A DNA stretch of 64,000 nucleotides from Thermoplasmata archaeon (GTDB lineage Archaea; Thermoplasmatota; Penumbrarchaeia; JAEHCK01), in contig JAEHCK010000002.1 of the NCBI GenBank assembly GCA_020696345.1, positions 1-64,000 on the forward strand. The letters are read 5' to 3'. Shown here one piece after another: positions 1 to 8,569 of the stretch. The notes beneath the pieces are model-generated. The model was not told the DNA's origin and did not search any database. It saw only the letters and a list, made by a program, of their open reading frames with translations. The stretch's first letter is position 1. Every line of letters begins with the position of its first letter. Made by a program: the position numbers and the translations under genes.

Positions 1-1
1 C

Positions 2-100
2 CAGGTCAGGATCCACAGCACGTGGTACAATACAACAGACAACTCTGGAAACAAAACCAGGTATAAATGGTCATTAAAATACAATCCAATTTTTGCGTAG
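2..100 (+). CDS. Possible 3' end of a protein cut by the window edge
   Basis: Frame 2 is open from the window edge to a TAG at 98-100. It reads as a plausible extracellular domain end with WYNTTDNSGNKT and KWSLKYNPIF, rich in Asn, Thr and aromatic residues like the surface proteins further on. A second open frame (1-66) is Gln-rich and equally short, so the choice is uncertain. No function can be given. Confidence 0.3.
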   Translation, partial: QVRIHSTWYNTTDNSGNKTRYKWSLKYNPIFA

Positions 101-112
101 AACATCGCCAAA

Positions 113-127
113 TTTTTTATATAAAAA
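113..127 (+). promoter_or_regulatory. TATA-box promoter of the DUF3068-like gene
   Basis: An AT-rich block (ttttttatataaaaatt) lies about 65-75 bases before the ATG at 190. It fits an archaeal TATA box giving a leader of about 40 bases. A strong Shine-Dalgarno (GAGAGGTGAT, 177-186) sits just before the start codon. Confidence 0.5.
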
Positions 128-189
128 TTGTTGAGTAAGGTTTTTATGCAATAACTGTTATAATTGTCACTGCGAAGAGAGGTGATGTA

Positions 190-1140
190 ATGAAAAAACT
201 AGGTTGGACCCTCATTACTGTAGGAATTGTATTGTTAGTATTTATACCGGTGTGGAACTATGTAATAATGCCCCCACAATTAGTGATGCCCGAAGATGTC
301 GACGAGTCTATAAGTTATACCGGCCAGGCCAGTATGGCAAACCCCGCAGACCTTGAACATTTGCTCGGTCCGTTCGATCTGACCATAAACAGGACATATA
401 AGGGGATCGATACCGTGAACGACGGTGAGGCGTTGATCATAAATGAAACTGCGGAGATAACCATTAACAGTCCATTGTCACCGCCGATCACCGAACAGTT
501 CATGCTCGCCGTTGATCGGAGATCGTATGAACATTTACCAGAAGACGGTGATGGTTGGGACCATGCACGGTCAGGCAGGTTCACGTTTGGTTTACATCCC
601 GAGAAAGAAGATATCGAATTCTGGCTCCATGATATCAATGACACGGTCATTGCAGAATATTCAGGAACCACGACTTATAAAGGCATTAATGTAATAAAAT
701 ATGAAATGAACCAAGAAGGGCCGGTTTTGAAAAATCAAGAACTTATTACTATGTATGCTAGCATGGCATATTACTATAGTAATAGTGCACTCAATGCATT
801 GTATTTTAAAGAAGATTCACAAGTTTATGTCGACGAGATCTCCGGGATCATCTTGTACATCGATAGGAACATTGAATTCAACGGAAATCTAACCAACATG
901 CATACAAACGAAACGTATGATGCGGTATTTTCGAAGATGTCGTATGAATTCGATGATGCCACCACCGATCGATTGGTCAAGGATGCAAAAGAGGCCGATG
1001 CACAATTAACACTATTCGAGATCACCATACCAATCGCATTATTTGGACTTGGCATTATTTTTGCAATCGCAGGTATCTTATCACAAATTCGCTCTGGGAA
1101 AAAAAACGAGACCAATGGCATACTAAAAGAACATTCATAG
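190..1140 (+). CDS. DUF3068/PorA-like membrane protein
   Basis: A 316-aa protein with one hydrophobic segment at each end (about residues 5-27 and 279-299) and an extracytoplasmic domain between them. That domain is rich in beta-type and NxT/NxS sequences (NRTYKG, NETAEI, NDTVIAEYSG). The two-anchor layout and the middle region resemble the DUF3068 (PorA) family known from actinobacteria and archaea; this is my recognition of the pattern, not a search result. The start is set by the GAGGTGAT ribosome site. It is monocistronic, ending 60 bases before the next gene, which has its own promoter. Function is unknown; a cell-envelope role is likely from the topology. Confidence 0.6.
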   Translation: MKKLGWTLITVGIVLLVFIPVWNYVIMPPQLVMPEDVDESISYTGQASMANPADLEHLLGPFDLTINRTYKGIDTVNDGEALIINETAEITINSPLSPPITEQFMLAVDRRSYEHLPEDGDGWDHARSGRFTFGLHPEKEDIEFWLHDINDTVIAEYSGTTTYKGINVIKYEMNQEGPVLKNQELITMYASMAYYYSNSALNALYFKEDSQVYVDEISGIILYIDRNIEFNGNLTNMHTNETYDAVFSKMSYEFDDATTDRLVKDAKEADAQLTLFEITIPIALFGLGIIFAIAGILSQIRSGKKNETNGILKEHS

Positions 1141-1159
1141 GTTAATGGTTTTTCAACCT

Positions 1160-1172
1160 GGGTTTTAAATAT
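1160..1172 (+). promoter_or_regulatory. TATA box of the thioesterase gene
   Basis: ttttaaatattg lies about 30-38 bases before the ATG at 1200. This spacing predicts a leaderless or nearly leaderless mRNA, which fits the lack of a Shine-Dalgarno there. Confidence 0.5.
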
Positions 1173-1199
1173 TGTAGTGACTATCATAGACTGATCCCA

Positions 1200-1607
1200 A
1201 TGAAAACTCATAAAACCCGATTCAGAGTTCGCTATGCGGAGACTGACGCGGCAGCCATCGTATATTACAGCAATTTCTTTGTCTATTTCGAAGTTGGCAA
1301 AGTTGAAATGTTCCGAGATCTGAACATACCATACGACCACCGGCTGCCCATGGTGGAGGCACACTGCGATTTCAAATCGAGTGCAAAATTCGATGACCAG
1401 CTGGAAGTACACACCACAGTGCCAGAGGTGTATGAAAAAGGTTTTAAAATAGTTTCAAAAGTATATAGGAAAGATAATGGAAAATTAACATTACTTGCGA
1501 AGGGGTATACCGTTCATCTAACTGGAGACATGAAACGTAATATTATACCAATCCCAAAGGAATTCATCAGAGCCTTCGGGGCACCTAAAAAAGATAAGAA
1601 GTATTAA
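1200..1607 (+). CDS. YbgC/4HBT-family acyl-CoA thioesterase
   Basis: A 135-aa single hot-dog-fold protein. The motif RYAETDAAAIVYYSNFF (residues 11-27) matches the 4-hydroxybenzoyl-CoA thioesterase/YbgC signature, with Asp16 as the expected catalytic acid. The usual His after VVY is Tyr here. The family hydrolyses acyl-CoA thioesters in the cytoplasm; the substrate cannot be told from sequence. It is full length for the family (130-140 aa). No partner gene adjoins it: the DUF3068-like gene ends 60 bases upstream and a broken methyltransferase follows. It has its own promoter and probably a leaderless transcript. Confidence 0.85.
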   Translation: MKTHKTRFRVRYAETDAAAIVYYSNFFVYFEVGKVEMFRDLNIPYDHRLPMVEAHCDFKSSAKFDDQLEVHTTVPEVYEKGFKIVSKVYRKDNGKLTLLAKGYTVHLTGDMKRNIIPIPKEFIRAFGAPKKDKKY

Positions 1608-1639
1608 ATGTAGATGTCTTTCTGTATTGTTCAAGATTT

Positions 1640-1800
1640 AACTCTTAATAATAATTAAGGCTTATCAGGGATGAAGGATGAGGACACTACGACTCATGAA
1701 AGATTCAAATCATTTGAGGGATGAGGGTCTCACCGAAAAGATATCGACCCACCTCCCACATTACACATCCCACATCCCACACTCTGCAATAAAATGTCAA
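1640..1800. repeat. Copy of an intergenic dispersed repeat family
   Basis: The block contains gaggacactacgactcat, catttgagggatgaggg and, near its end, cccacatcccacactctg. These resemble the repeats near 45.54-45.70 kb and 59.46-59.57 kb, partly in the opposite orientation. No coding potential is seen. Confidence 0.45.
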
Positions 1801-1818
1801 TAAAATCGGGGTATTAAT

Positions 1819-2190
1819 ATGGCAGAATCCAAAAAACTCAAATGGGGCACTTAGGATTGGAAAAGAAAATTGAAACAACAAGCAGTAGAGAGTAAAGAGT
1901 ACAGACTCAAACTCTATAAAAAGGTGGGTTTGAAAAATAAGAAAAAGATACTCGATGTTGGCTGCGGTACCGGTGCGGTGACAAGAGATATTGGGCGTTT
2001 GACCAAGGGTAAGGTTCTTGGGATCGATATTGACAAAAAAAAATTAAAGCATGCTGAAAAACTATTAAAGATGGATGGATGGACTTCTGAAAAGATCGAA
2101 AAATATCGTGATGAGCAAATTATGATGATCAAAAGCAAAATGTGCTTTAAATTCACACCCTGTTTTTATGCCATCGGGAAAAAGATTTAG
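1819..2190 (+). pseudogene. Broken SAM-dependent methyltransferase
   Basis: An ATG at 1819 begins MAESKKLKWGT and hits an in-frame TAG at 1852-1854. The same frame then continues with KQQAVESKEYRLKLYKKVGL and the SAM-binding motif ILDVGCGTGAVTRDI, then LGIDIDKKKLKHAEK. After about residue 70 of the open part the sequence jumps to what looks like a methyltransferase C-terminal end (FTPCFYAIGKK). The central strands of the Rossmann fold are therefore missing. A nonsense codon plus an internal deletion indicate decay. The intact remainder (1870-2190, 106 aa from a TTG) is too short for a working enzyme. The TAG could be read as pyrrolysine only if the organism has that system, which nothing here shows. 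Confidence 0.65.
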
Positions 2191-2199
2191 TAACGATTA

Positions 2200-2280
2200 T
2201 TTTAGTTTTCAGTTGCCAGTTTACAGTTTTCAGTGTAATATCTTCAAACTGATATCTTACAACTAACATCTGACAACTAA
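2200..2280. repeat. Dispersed repeat, also present at 17.49-17.57 kb
   Basis: This stretch and 17485-17570 share a row of cagtt-type units, then ttttcagtgtaat with atctta and then aactaaca in the same order. It lies between the broken methyltransferase and the 3' end of the transporter gene. Unit-like CAGTT/CAACT words repeat inside it. Confidence 0.5.
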
Positions 2281-2342
2281 ATCTCACCCTGACCCCCGAC
2301 CCCTAGTTGATGCATAAAATCTTTATTTTATGTATATAAATT

Positions 2343-3269
2343 CTACTTAGAACCATAATTCTTCGGTTTATAATTGATAATAATGATAGCAATTACGATC
2401 AATATTCCACCAAATATGCCAAAGAGGGTCAAAAACTCATCGAGGATCAGCATGGCCAGTATGGCAGCGACCAGTACCTCGGTCAATAACAATAATGTAG
2501 ACGCAGTTGCATGTAAATATCTTAGCCCGAAGGTCCAGAGTAAATACGGCACTACATTACAGAAAATACCTATGTAAATAACGAACCATAAACCGCTATA
2601 ACCGATATTCAATACACCTGGATCTAAACCTCCAAATAATATTGTAAACGGTATCAGGATGACCGTGGTGCTCAGCATTACACAGGCAGTGAGACTAATT
2701 ATGTCGATCTTGGATGAAGTGATCACCTTTTTATTGAACACAATGTAGAACGCCCAGAAGAAACCTGCACCTAAAGCGAACATATCGCCGATGAATTCTC
2801 CACGCGTTAATTGTGCCAGGTCACCGTTTGTGGTTAATAATAAAACGCCGAGTATGGCAAGTCCGACTGCCGAGACTTTGAATTTAGAGAAACGCTCATT
2901 CAAAAGTACTGTAGAAAGCATGGCAACGGTTATCAGGTTCAAGTTGACCAGCAGCGCGGTTTTAGTTGCGGTCGTCATGGTCTGGCCGTAGAATTGACCG
3001 AGAAACCCCAGCGCATTGAACAAACCCAAAAGCCAGATCCAAGAGCTAAATAATAAATTGCGGTCGATCTGTTTTTTCAACAACAATACAACAACCAAAG
3101 CGCCAAGACTGGCAACCAGGAACCGGAGCTGCGCAAACCAGAACGGGTTGATCACCTCGAGACCAAGCTCGATCACAACGAACGAGGTGCCCCAGAAGAA
3201 CGCGGCGAGGATGGTCAGTGCTTGGGCGGTTTTGCGGGTTACCGAAACGTCTGTGTTATGAGGTTTCAT
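2343..3269 (-). CDS. EamA/DMT-family transporter
   Basis: A 308-aa integral membrane protein with ten predicted helices in two EamA repeats (about residues 13-145 and 160-298). Hallmarks are FFWGTSFVVIELGL near the N terminus, FNALGFLGQFYGQ, and ALGAGFFWAFYIVFNKK at the start of the second repeat. The family exports or imports small metabolites such as amino acids or nucleotides across the cytoplasmic membrane; the substrate is unknown. Length is normal. It stands alone on the minus strand, 66 bases downstream of the regulator gene that ends at 3336. It could be read from that operon, but nothing shows this. Confidence 0.85.
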   Translation of the reverse strand: MKPHNTDVSVTRKTAQALTILAAFFWGTSFVVIELGLEVINPFWFAQLRFLVASLGALVVVLLLKKQIDRNLLFSSWIWLLGLFNALGFLGQFYGQTMTTATKTALLVNLNLITVAMLSTVLLNERFSKFKVSAVGLAILGVLLLTTNGDLAQLTRGEFIGDMFALGAGFFWAFYIVFNKKVITSSKIDIISLTACVMLSTTVILIPFTILFGGLDPGVLNIGYSGLWFVIYIGIFCNVVPYLLWTFGLRYLHATASTLLLLTEVLVAAILAMLILDEFLTLFGIFGGILIVIAIIIINYKPKNYGSK

Positions 3270-3335
3270 AGAGGGGGGTATACATTTTGTAATGATAATT
3301 GTTGAGATTGGTTATACAGAAATGTTCAGTGGATT

Positions 3336-4877
3336 TTAGCTAGCAAGTGATAGTAATCTATCTATATCCAGGGGCCCATTGATTTGATATTGTACGGATT
3401 TACCCGCTCTTTTAACAGATATGATTTTTGATGATAAAAGAAGTTTTGTATGCCAGTGAACAGTTGAAGGATGAAGGTTCAAGGCTTCTGCAAGATTACT
3501 TTGTGTTATGTTTGGATTTTCCATGATATATTTTACAATATTGGCAGCTGTGTGTTTTCTTAATACTGAGATGATCTCTTTATAATTATTACCATTCGTG
3601 TAGATCGAATACCCGTTCCTGTTCGCATAATACCGGATATATCGACCATCGTTATATGCAAGTACATGGTCATAACGCTTTAGGATCTTGAGATGATGTC
3701 GAATACTACTGGAGGATATGTCCAAGCGTCGCATGAGTGCATTTTGGTTTACTCCAGGATGTTCTTTTACAAAATCATAGATGTTCTTACGCACACCATC
3801 AAATACATTACGTTCGCTCAATCTGACAAACATAATTGAAAGTATGACAATTATTCCCCCAACTATTCCGAGAAAGACCAATAAAAGTGTTGGCGGCCCT
3901 TTATCTTTATGAATATCCCGCATACCTTCTATTCTAGTGGCTTCATTAGTAAGGTATTCTGATTCTGCCAGGGAGATCAGCGCAAGATGTCTGTCCGAGA
4001 CATTTTCCTGTTGTGATAACCATTGTCTGGCATATGTTGCTGCCTCTCTGGAACCGGGTACATCATATAAAGAAAGCGCGATGACTGCCCAGGCTGTGGT
4101 TTCAAGATCGCCAAAGCTGCCATTGGTCCATTGTTGTGTGATCAAACGTTCAGCCACAGGTTCCATGTTATATGTAGAATTATGAAGCGCTAATAACGCA
4201 AATGTATCGTTTAGAATCCCGCCCCAGCTATTATTCTCCTGTCGGGATATCAACCAACTTTCACCTGCGGTAATTGCATTGAAATTTGTTAAGTTCGATC
4301 TTTTAAGCACATAGATGGAAAACGAAGTTTGCTGTACATCGCCATACCATGAGCCATTTGGTGATTGGAATGAAAGTATCACATCATTTGTATCCTGTGA
4401 TAGGTTGATAATGGATTCTGAATCGATATTTTGTTGGCGAAAGGCTACACCGATCTGGTAACTAAGATGATTTTGTGTGGTGAGCGGTACATCTTTTTCA
4501 TAATTACTAACGGTCCATTTCTGGGCATCTTCAACTGACTGGGTGTTTGATTCTATTTTTTCTTCCAATTCGGATTGGTTCATTTGCCAATTGATTTTTT
4601 CATTGCCCTCATTCATCAGATCTATATTTTGTGTCAGTGCATTCGAGGCGATCACTGTAGTCTCCAGATCATTATCCCAACTACCGTTATCCTGTTGTCG
4701 CACAGTCAAATCATCCCAGACCGTAGGTGCTGCTTCCAGGCTCGCACTCTCTTTTTCGGTTTCGGATTTTTGTTGGGATTGCAGGTCATTTTCTGAAAAA
4801 AGTAAAACTATCAAAATAATGAAGACGATTGAAGAAAAACTTATTAAACCGGTTAATCGTTTCTTCCACAGAGTCAT
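3336..4877 (-). CDS. Membrane-bound regulator: extracellular toroid-like domain plus two winged-helix domains
   Basis: A 513-aa protein. An N-terminal anchor (about residues 9-27) is followed by an outside domain with repeated motifs of the QQDNGSWDNDLETT, SPNGSWYGDVQQTSFS and TNGSFGDLETTAWAV kind. These resemble the alpha/alpha-toroid repeats of prenyltransferases and terpene cyclases. A second membrane segment follows (about 328-350). The cytoplasmic part has two ArsR-like winged helices: about 360-430 (NQNALMRRLDISSSSIRHHLKILKR, read in two parts) and 443-510 (SNLAEALNLHPSTVHWHTKL). The layout suggests a one-component sensor that binds DNA from the membrane. It lies 69 bases after the 1104-aa surface protein gene on the same strand, so the two are probably one operon. 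The ligand is unknown. The domain reading is good; the toroid call is less certain. Confidence 0.75.
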   Translation of the reverse strand: MTLWKKRLTGLISFSSIVFIILIVLLFSENDLQSQQKSETEKESASLEAAPTVWDDLTVRQQDNGSWDNDLETTVIASNALTQNIDLMNEGNEKINWQMNQSELEEKIESNTQSVEDAQKWTVSNYEKDVPLTTQNHLSYQIGVAFRQQNIDSESIINLSQDTNDVILSFQSPNGSWYGDVQQTSFSIYVLKRSNLTNFNAITAGESWLISRQENNSWGGILNDTFALLALHNSTYNMEPVAERLITQQWTNGSFGDLETTAWAVIALSLYDVPGSREAATYARQWLSQQENVSDRHLALISLAESEYLTNEATRIEGMRDIHKDKGPPTLLLVFLGIVGGIIVILSIMFVRLSERNVFDGVRKNIYDFVKEHPGVNQNALMRRLDISSSSIRHHLKILKRYDHVLAYNDGRYIRYYANRNGYSIYTNGNNYKEIISVLRKHTAANIVKYIMENPNITQSNLAEALNLHPSTVHWHTKLLLSSKIISVKRAGKSVQYQINGPLDIDRLLSLAS

Positions 4878-4946
4878 TAATAAAATTAACTATATTATTA
4901 TTTAAATAGATTTTGGCACGTTTTTCAAATTGTTATTTAAAAGTTG

Positions 4947-7900
4947 CTATTTTAGAACTGAACTTTTTTGCATATCTTTTTCTTTCAGTTTGTTAGATCT
5001 CTTGATATGCTTCTTACGAACCTTTTGACCGTTATGCCTGGTTGGCTTGCGGATCTTACGGAATAAAAATATACAAATTAAGGTGACAATTATTACCAGA
5101 AAAATAAACTGTAAAAAATCTTCTGTTCCAAGATCCAATATGAATTTATCGTCCAAACATTTGCTTTTTGGATCATCTACTTGGAGGGTAATTGATGAGT
5201 TCTCATTGGGTTTGAAGAATATTGCACCCAACCTTAAAACCTGACCGCTTTTTGGGAACTGGAGATAGATCGGCGGTACATCGGTAAACACCATCTCGTC
5301 ATTAGAATCAAATATGATCTGCTGCGTTTTTCCGCCTGTTACAGTAATTTGCCGTTGCACACCCGCATTATTTAATGTATATTGACCCTGTAACAGACTG
5401 AATTTGGTAAATCTAATATTGGAATTGGGATTAAGATAAGAGTTAGTACTATCGATTTCCAATGAATATTTAATGGGTTCACTATCATCCGAATCAACAT
5501 CTATTTTTTCGATCTCAATTGAACTTGAATCCTCACCCTGGTCATATATACCGATATATATACTGTCAGGTTCCTTTACATCTCTATCATATGAAACCTT
5601 TGATAATTGATTGCTGAAATCTTTACCGTAATCCAGATACCCGTCAGGACCTGTTCCTGTTCCCGAGTATTTATCTCCGCTCTTCCATTTATCCCAACCT
5701 TCAACCTCGAAATTAGGATTATATTTTCCAGGGTCTTTAATGTGCATGGATGATGGAATGCCGATATTTACCTTCAGGTTTAAAATGGAAACGTCCACTT
5801 GTGGCATAATAAATTCCAGTTCTTCCATTGGCTCGGTTATCATATAAACGATCTCAACAGGAAATGCAATATTTTCACCGGATAGAGTCGAGCGGATCAA
5901 TATGACGGTGAGCATGTTATTATGCTCTATGATCGGCACGGTCTTGCCGCCCACTAAAACCATCCAGACTACTCCTGCAGCGGGCAAAGTTACATGCATT
6001 TCCAGGCGATCTACGTTTTTTACCATGTACAAGATATGTACTGCCATCTTGCCATCTATAGATGTAATGATCGTAATTTGAGCGTTTTCTATGACTGTAG
6101 TTGGTGTTTCTTCTATGGAATATTTTTCAGTCTTTACCTCAAATCTTGGTGCCCTGGTTGAGTAATAGATCTTAACAGCCTTGGGTGTGTTGATCTCTGT
6201 TAGAAAATAATAAGGCAGTTCATCAGGGTTCATGGGTTCTGCGTTATAATAATTGATAGTAATGTTCAGATTTGATGCCGAGCCAAACATGGTATAGATC
6301 TTATTTTCCTCAATATCCATGGGCATAAACGGGCTAAGTTGGGTAGATCCATTGGCGATCTTTGTTTCGATATAAAATGACACGAAATTACCGGTTCCCT
6401 TGAACGTATATACCACTAGATCACCATCGATAATAGTCCAAGCTGCACAACCCTTTACATTCAATGAGGTGATGTTAGATGGTATGGAGAACGCAAACAT
6501 GTTGGCAACGGACCTATCAGAAGTAATTCTAACGATCTGATGCATATCTATACCAATATCACTTATCCAGTTCCGGAGAAAGATCTCTGATTTCAGATCG
6601 GTCGATTTACTTATTTGTAAAATTGAAATATACTCATTATCGGTTTCATAGATCTCGATGTTAAAACCAGTCTTTAAACGATCTCTTAGTTTCAATGGTA
6701 TTAAATCGTAGCTCGAGCGGTGCAAACCTGTCTCGTAAATATGGCTATATTCAACATTCTTCTCCAAATAATAACCCACAAAATACTCCATGGTTTGAGC
6801 ACCTACAATTGTTAGTTGTTCCATTGTAACATTATAGCCTTGATAATCCCAACGCAGGCCAAGTAAATATTCCTGGGAAAGGTTACTTCCGAACCATAAG
6901 GTCAGCCTGTTGAGGTTTCTATCCCAATTATGATCCAGAATTGGTATTGGGTTATTTGGCTCCACTAGTAATTGAGGCCCTTGCAATTTATCGTTTTTCC
7001 CTCCGGGGGCAAGCTCGATGGTTAGAGAATTTGGCGAACTGCCGTAAAAATTTAGCAATATCCAGGTCTCAAACTCAAAACCATCAAAGGTTGGTTTTAA
7101 GGTATCGATGATCCATGCGGTAATAGAGGTCTCCCGTGGTGAGATCTTCAAGCCCAACTTTGAATTCTCAGTGAAATAATAATTACCAATAAAACTGGTA
7201 CCCGGCTTCATATCACCAGAATAACCGATCAAGGTCGCATTTGCACTTTCAAATAATTCTATCCTCAGATCTAAATCCGAAAACAATGCAACTTCACCCG
7301 TAATCCTGCAGTTTAATGGTTCTGGGATCTGTATTATTAATTCTTTCACAAATAACGTTTCAAATCTTAGTTCTAGGATAATTCGATCTTTGATAAGTTC
7401 ATCGAATTCGACCTGAAGTTCACCAACTGATGTTATTATCGCACCTTTATTGGTTGACTTTAATGATGTTTTCTCAATAGAATCGAATGTGATCCTTTCC
7501 AAACCAAACCCTGGAAATTCCAGGCGATATCGAACATCGATAATGGCCTTGGTGTCGGTGATCAAAACTTCTGAGTCGATCTCGCAATCCAGATCATTTT
7601 TCGTTGGTGGTGAATATTCTGTCCAAATAAAATTCCAGGCCACTTTATCAACTGCAAAATGTTCCCAGGTTAAAAGCATTGCTTCATTTGTTTCGACTAC
7701 CATTGCGCCCATTGGATCGATTATGAAAATCTCTTTTCCGGATGGAGTGGGAATCTTGAAATTCAAGTAATAATTAAGCGCCGGTCCATAGATGGTATAA
7801 TCCAGTGAAATAATTTCATCAATGAATATGTTTGAGCTGAGTTTAAATACAAGTTCATGGTCACCTTCAGATAGATTTCCAGAGAAGAAATAGTACTCAT

Positions 7901-8261
7901 TGGTAAATTCGATCCTTTCCTCTGAATTATCCACACTTAGATTGATTGCCATTGCTTTATCAGCGGGACCTATTAATGGGATCCTGACCGATTGATTATT
8001 ATAAGCTGTATAAAATAAATAGCTCAGTGTAAATAACGCTTTTCCATCGCTGTACACACCTGAAAGGGTTATTGAGTCCATTATCAGCTCATTAATACTC
8101 CTGGTGTTGCTATTCTTGTCGACTGTTACTGCACTGGTATTCACACCGCACACGGCCGAGTATAAACCGGTTTGAGTAATAATACAACTTAATAACAAAA
8201 CTGAGACCATTAAAACCGTTTTTGAGATTTCCAACGTTCGATATTGATATTTTATATCCAT
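4947..8261 (-). CDS. Large surface-anchored protein of unknown function
   Basis: About 1104 aa from the ATG at 8261, chosen because GGTGGT lies five bases upstream; a GTG four codons earlier is possible. A signal segment (ISKTVLMVSVLLLSCIITQ) starts the protein. About 1000 residues of beta-rich, Asn/Ser-rich extracellular sequence follow. A C-terminal membrane helix (FLQFIFLVIIVTLICIFLF) ends in a very basic cytoplasmic tail of about 40 residues (RKIRKPTRHNGQKVRKKHIK). I recognise no catalytic motif. It is the first gene of a likely operon with the winged-helix membrane regulator, which suggests that the two act together, for example as sensor and surface receptor. That link is inference from gene order. 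Confidence 0.7.
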   Translation of the reverse strand: MDIKYQYRTLEISKTVLMVSVLLLSCIITQTGLYSAVCGVNTSAVTVDKNSNTRSINELIMDSITLSGVYSDGKALFTLSYLFYTAYNNQSVRIPLIGPADKAMAINLSVDNSEERIEFTNEYYFFSGNLSEGDHELVFKLSSNIFIDEIISLDYTIYGPALNYYLNFKIPTPSGKEIFIIDPMGAMVVETNEAMLLTWEHFAVDKVAWNFIWTEYSPPTKNDLDCEIDSEVLITDTKAIIDVRYRLEFPGFGLERITFDSIEKTSLKSTNKGAIITSVGELQVEFDELIKDRIILELRFETLFVKELIIQIPEPLNCRITGEVALFSDLDLRIELFESANATLIGYSGDMKPGTSFIGNYYFTENSKLGLKISPRETSITAWIIDTLKPTFDGFEFETWILLNFYGSSPNSLTIELAPGGKNDKLQGPQLLVEPNNPIPILDHNWDRNLNRLTLWFGSNLSQEYLLGLRWDYQGYNVTMEQLTIVGAQTMEYFVGYYLEKNVEYSHIYETGLHRSSYDLIPLKLRDRLKTGFNIEIYETDNEYISILQISKSTDLKSEIFLRNWISDIGIDMHQIVRITSDRSVANMFAFSIPSNITSLNVKGCAAWTIIDGDLVVYTFKGTGNFVSFYIETKIANGSTQLSPFMPMDIEENKIYTMFGSASNLNITINYYNAEPMNPDELPYYFLTEINTPKAVKIYYSTRAPRFEVKTEKYSIEETPTTVIENAQITIITSIDGKMAVHILYMVKNVDRLEMHVTLPAAGVVWMVLVGGKTVPIIEHNNMLTVILIRSTLSGENIAFPVEIVYMITEPMEELEFIMPQVDVSILNLKVNIGIPSSMHIKDPGKYNPNFEVEGWDKWKSGDKYSGTGTGPDGYLDYGKDFSNQLSKVSYDRDVKEPDSIYIGIYDQGEDSSSIEIEKIDVDSDDSEPIKYSLEIDSTNSYLNPNSNIRFTKFSLLQGQYTLNNAGVQRQITVTGGKTQQIIFDSNDEMVFTDVPPIYLQFPKSGQVLRLGAIFFKPNENSSITLQVDDPKSKCLDDKFILDLGTEDFLQFIFLVIIVTLICIFLFRKIRKPTRHNGQKVRKKHIKRSNKLKEKDMQKSSVLK

Positions 8262-8325
8262 ACTTACCACCAACCAGTACGAAAGAATTTCGTAAGTTAA
8301 TAGATAAAATTACAATTTCGTGTTC

Positions 8326-8340
8326 GAATTGTATATAAGA
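8326..8340 (-). promoter_or_regulatory. Possible promoter in the divergent spacer
   Basis: The 308-base spacer 8262-8569 separates divergent genes. tatataaga at 8332-8340 reads as a TATA-like box on the minus strand about 70 bases before the 4947-8261 gene. Before the plus-strand gene I see an A/T-rich stretch and the ribosome site gggaagga (about 8558-8565). No other structure is seen. Confidence 0.35.
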
Positions 8341-8569
8341 AAATTGTAGAACCGTCTAAAAAGTAATTTTGGCGCAGTTATCCAAAAATTGACACGATCA
8401 TCAAATTAAGAACGTGGTTCTAATACCAATACTATCAATACTAAATTAATGTGAATCTATCAACAATCATAGAAAAACTATCATTTATTAATTCACTTTG
8501 TTCAATGGACAAAAAATCGTAACAATCTTATACAAATATCCCTATTAAGGTACCAGGGGAAGGAATAAT

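Noticed and set aside
1852..1854. TAG as a pyrrolysine codon in the methyltransferase
   Set aside because: TAG serves as an ordinary stop for several genes here, no pyl gene is visible, and the gene is also internally deleted.
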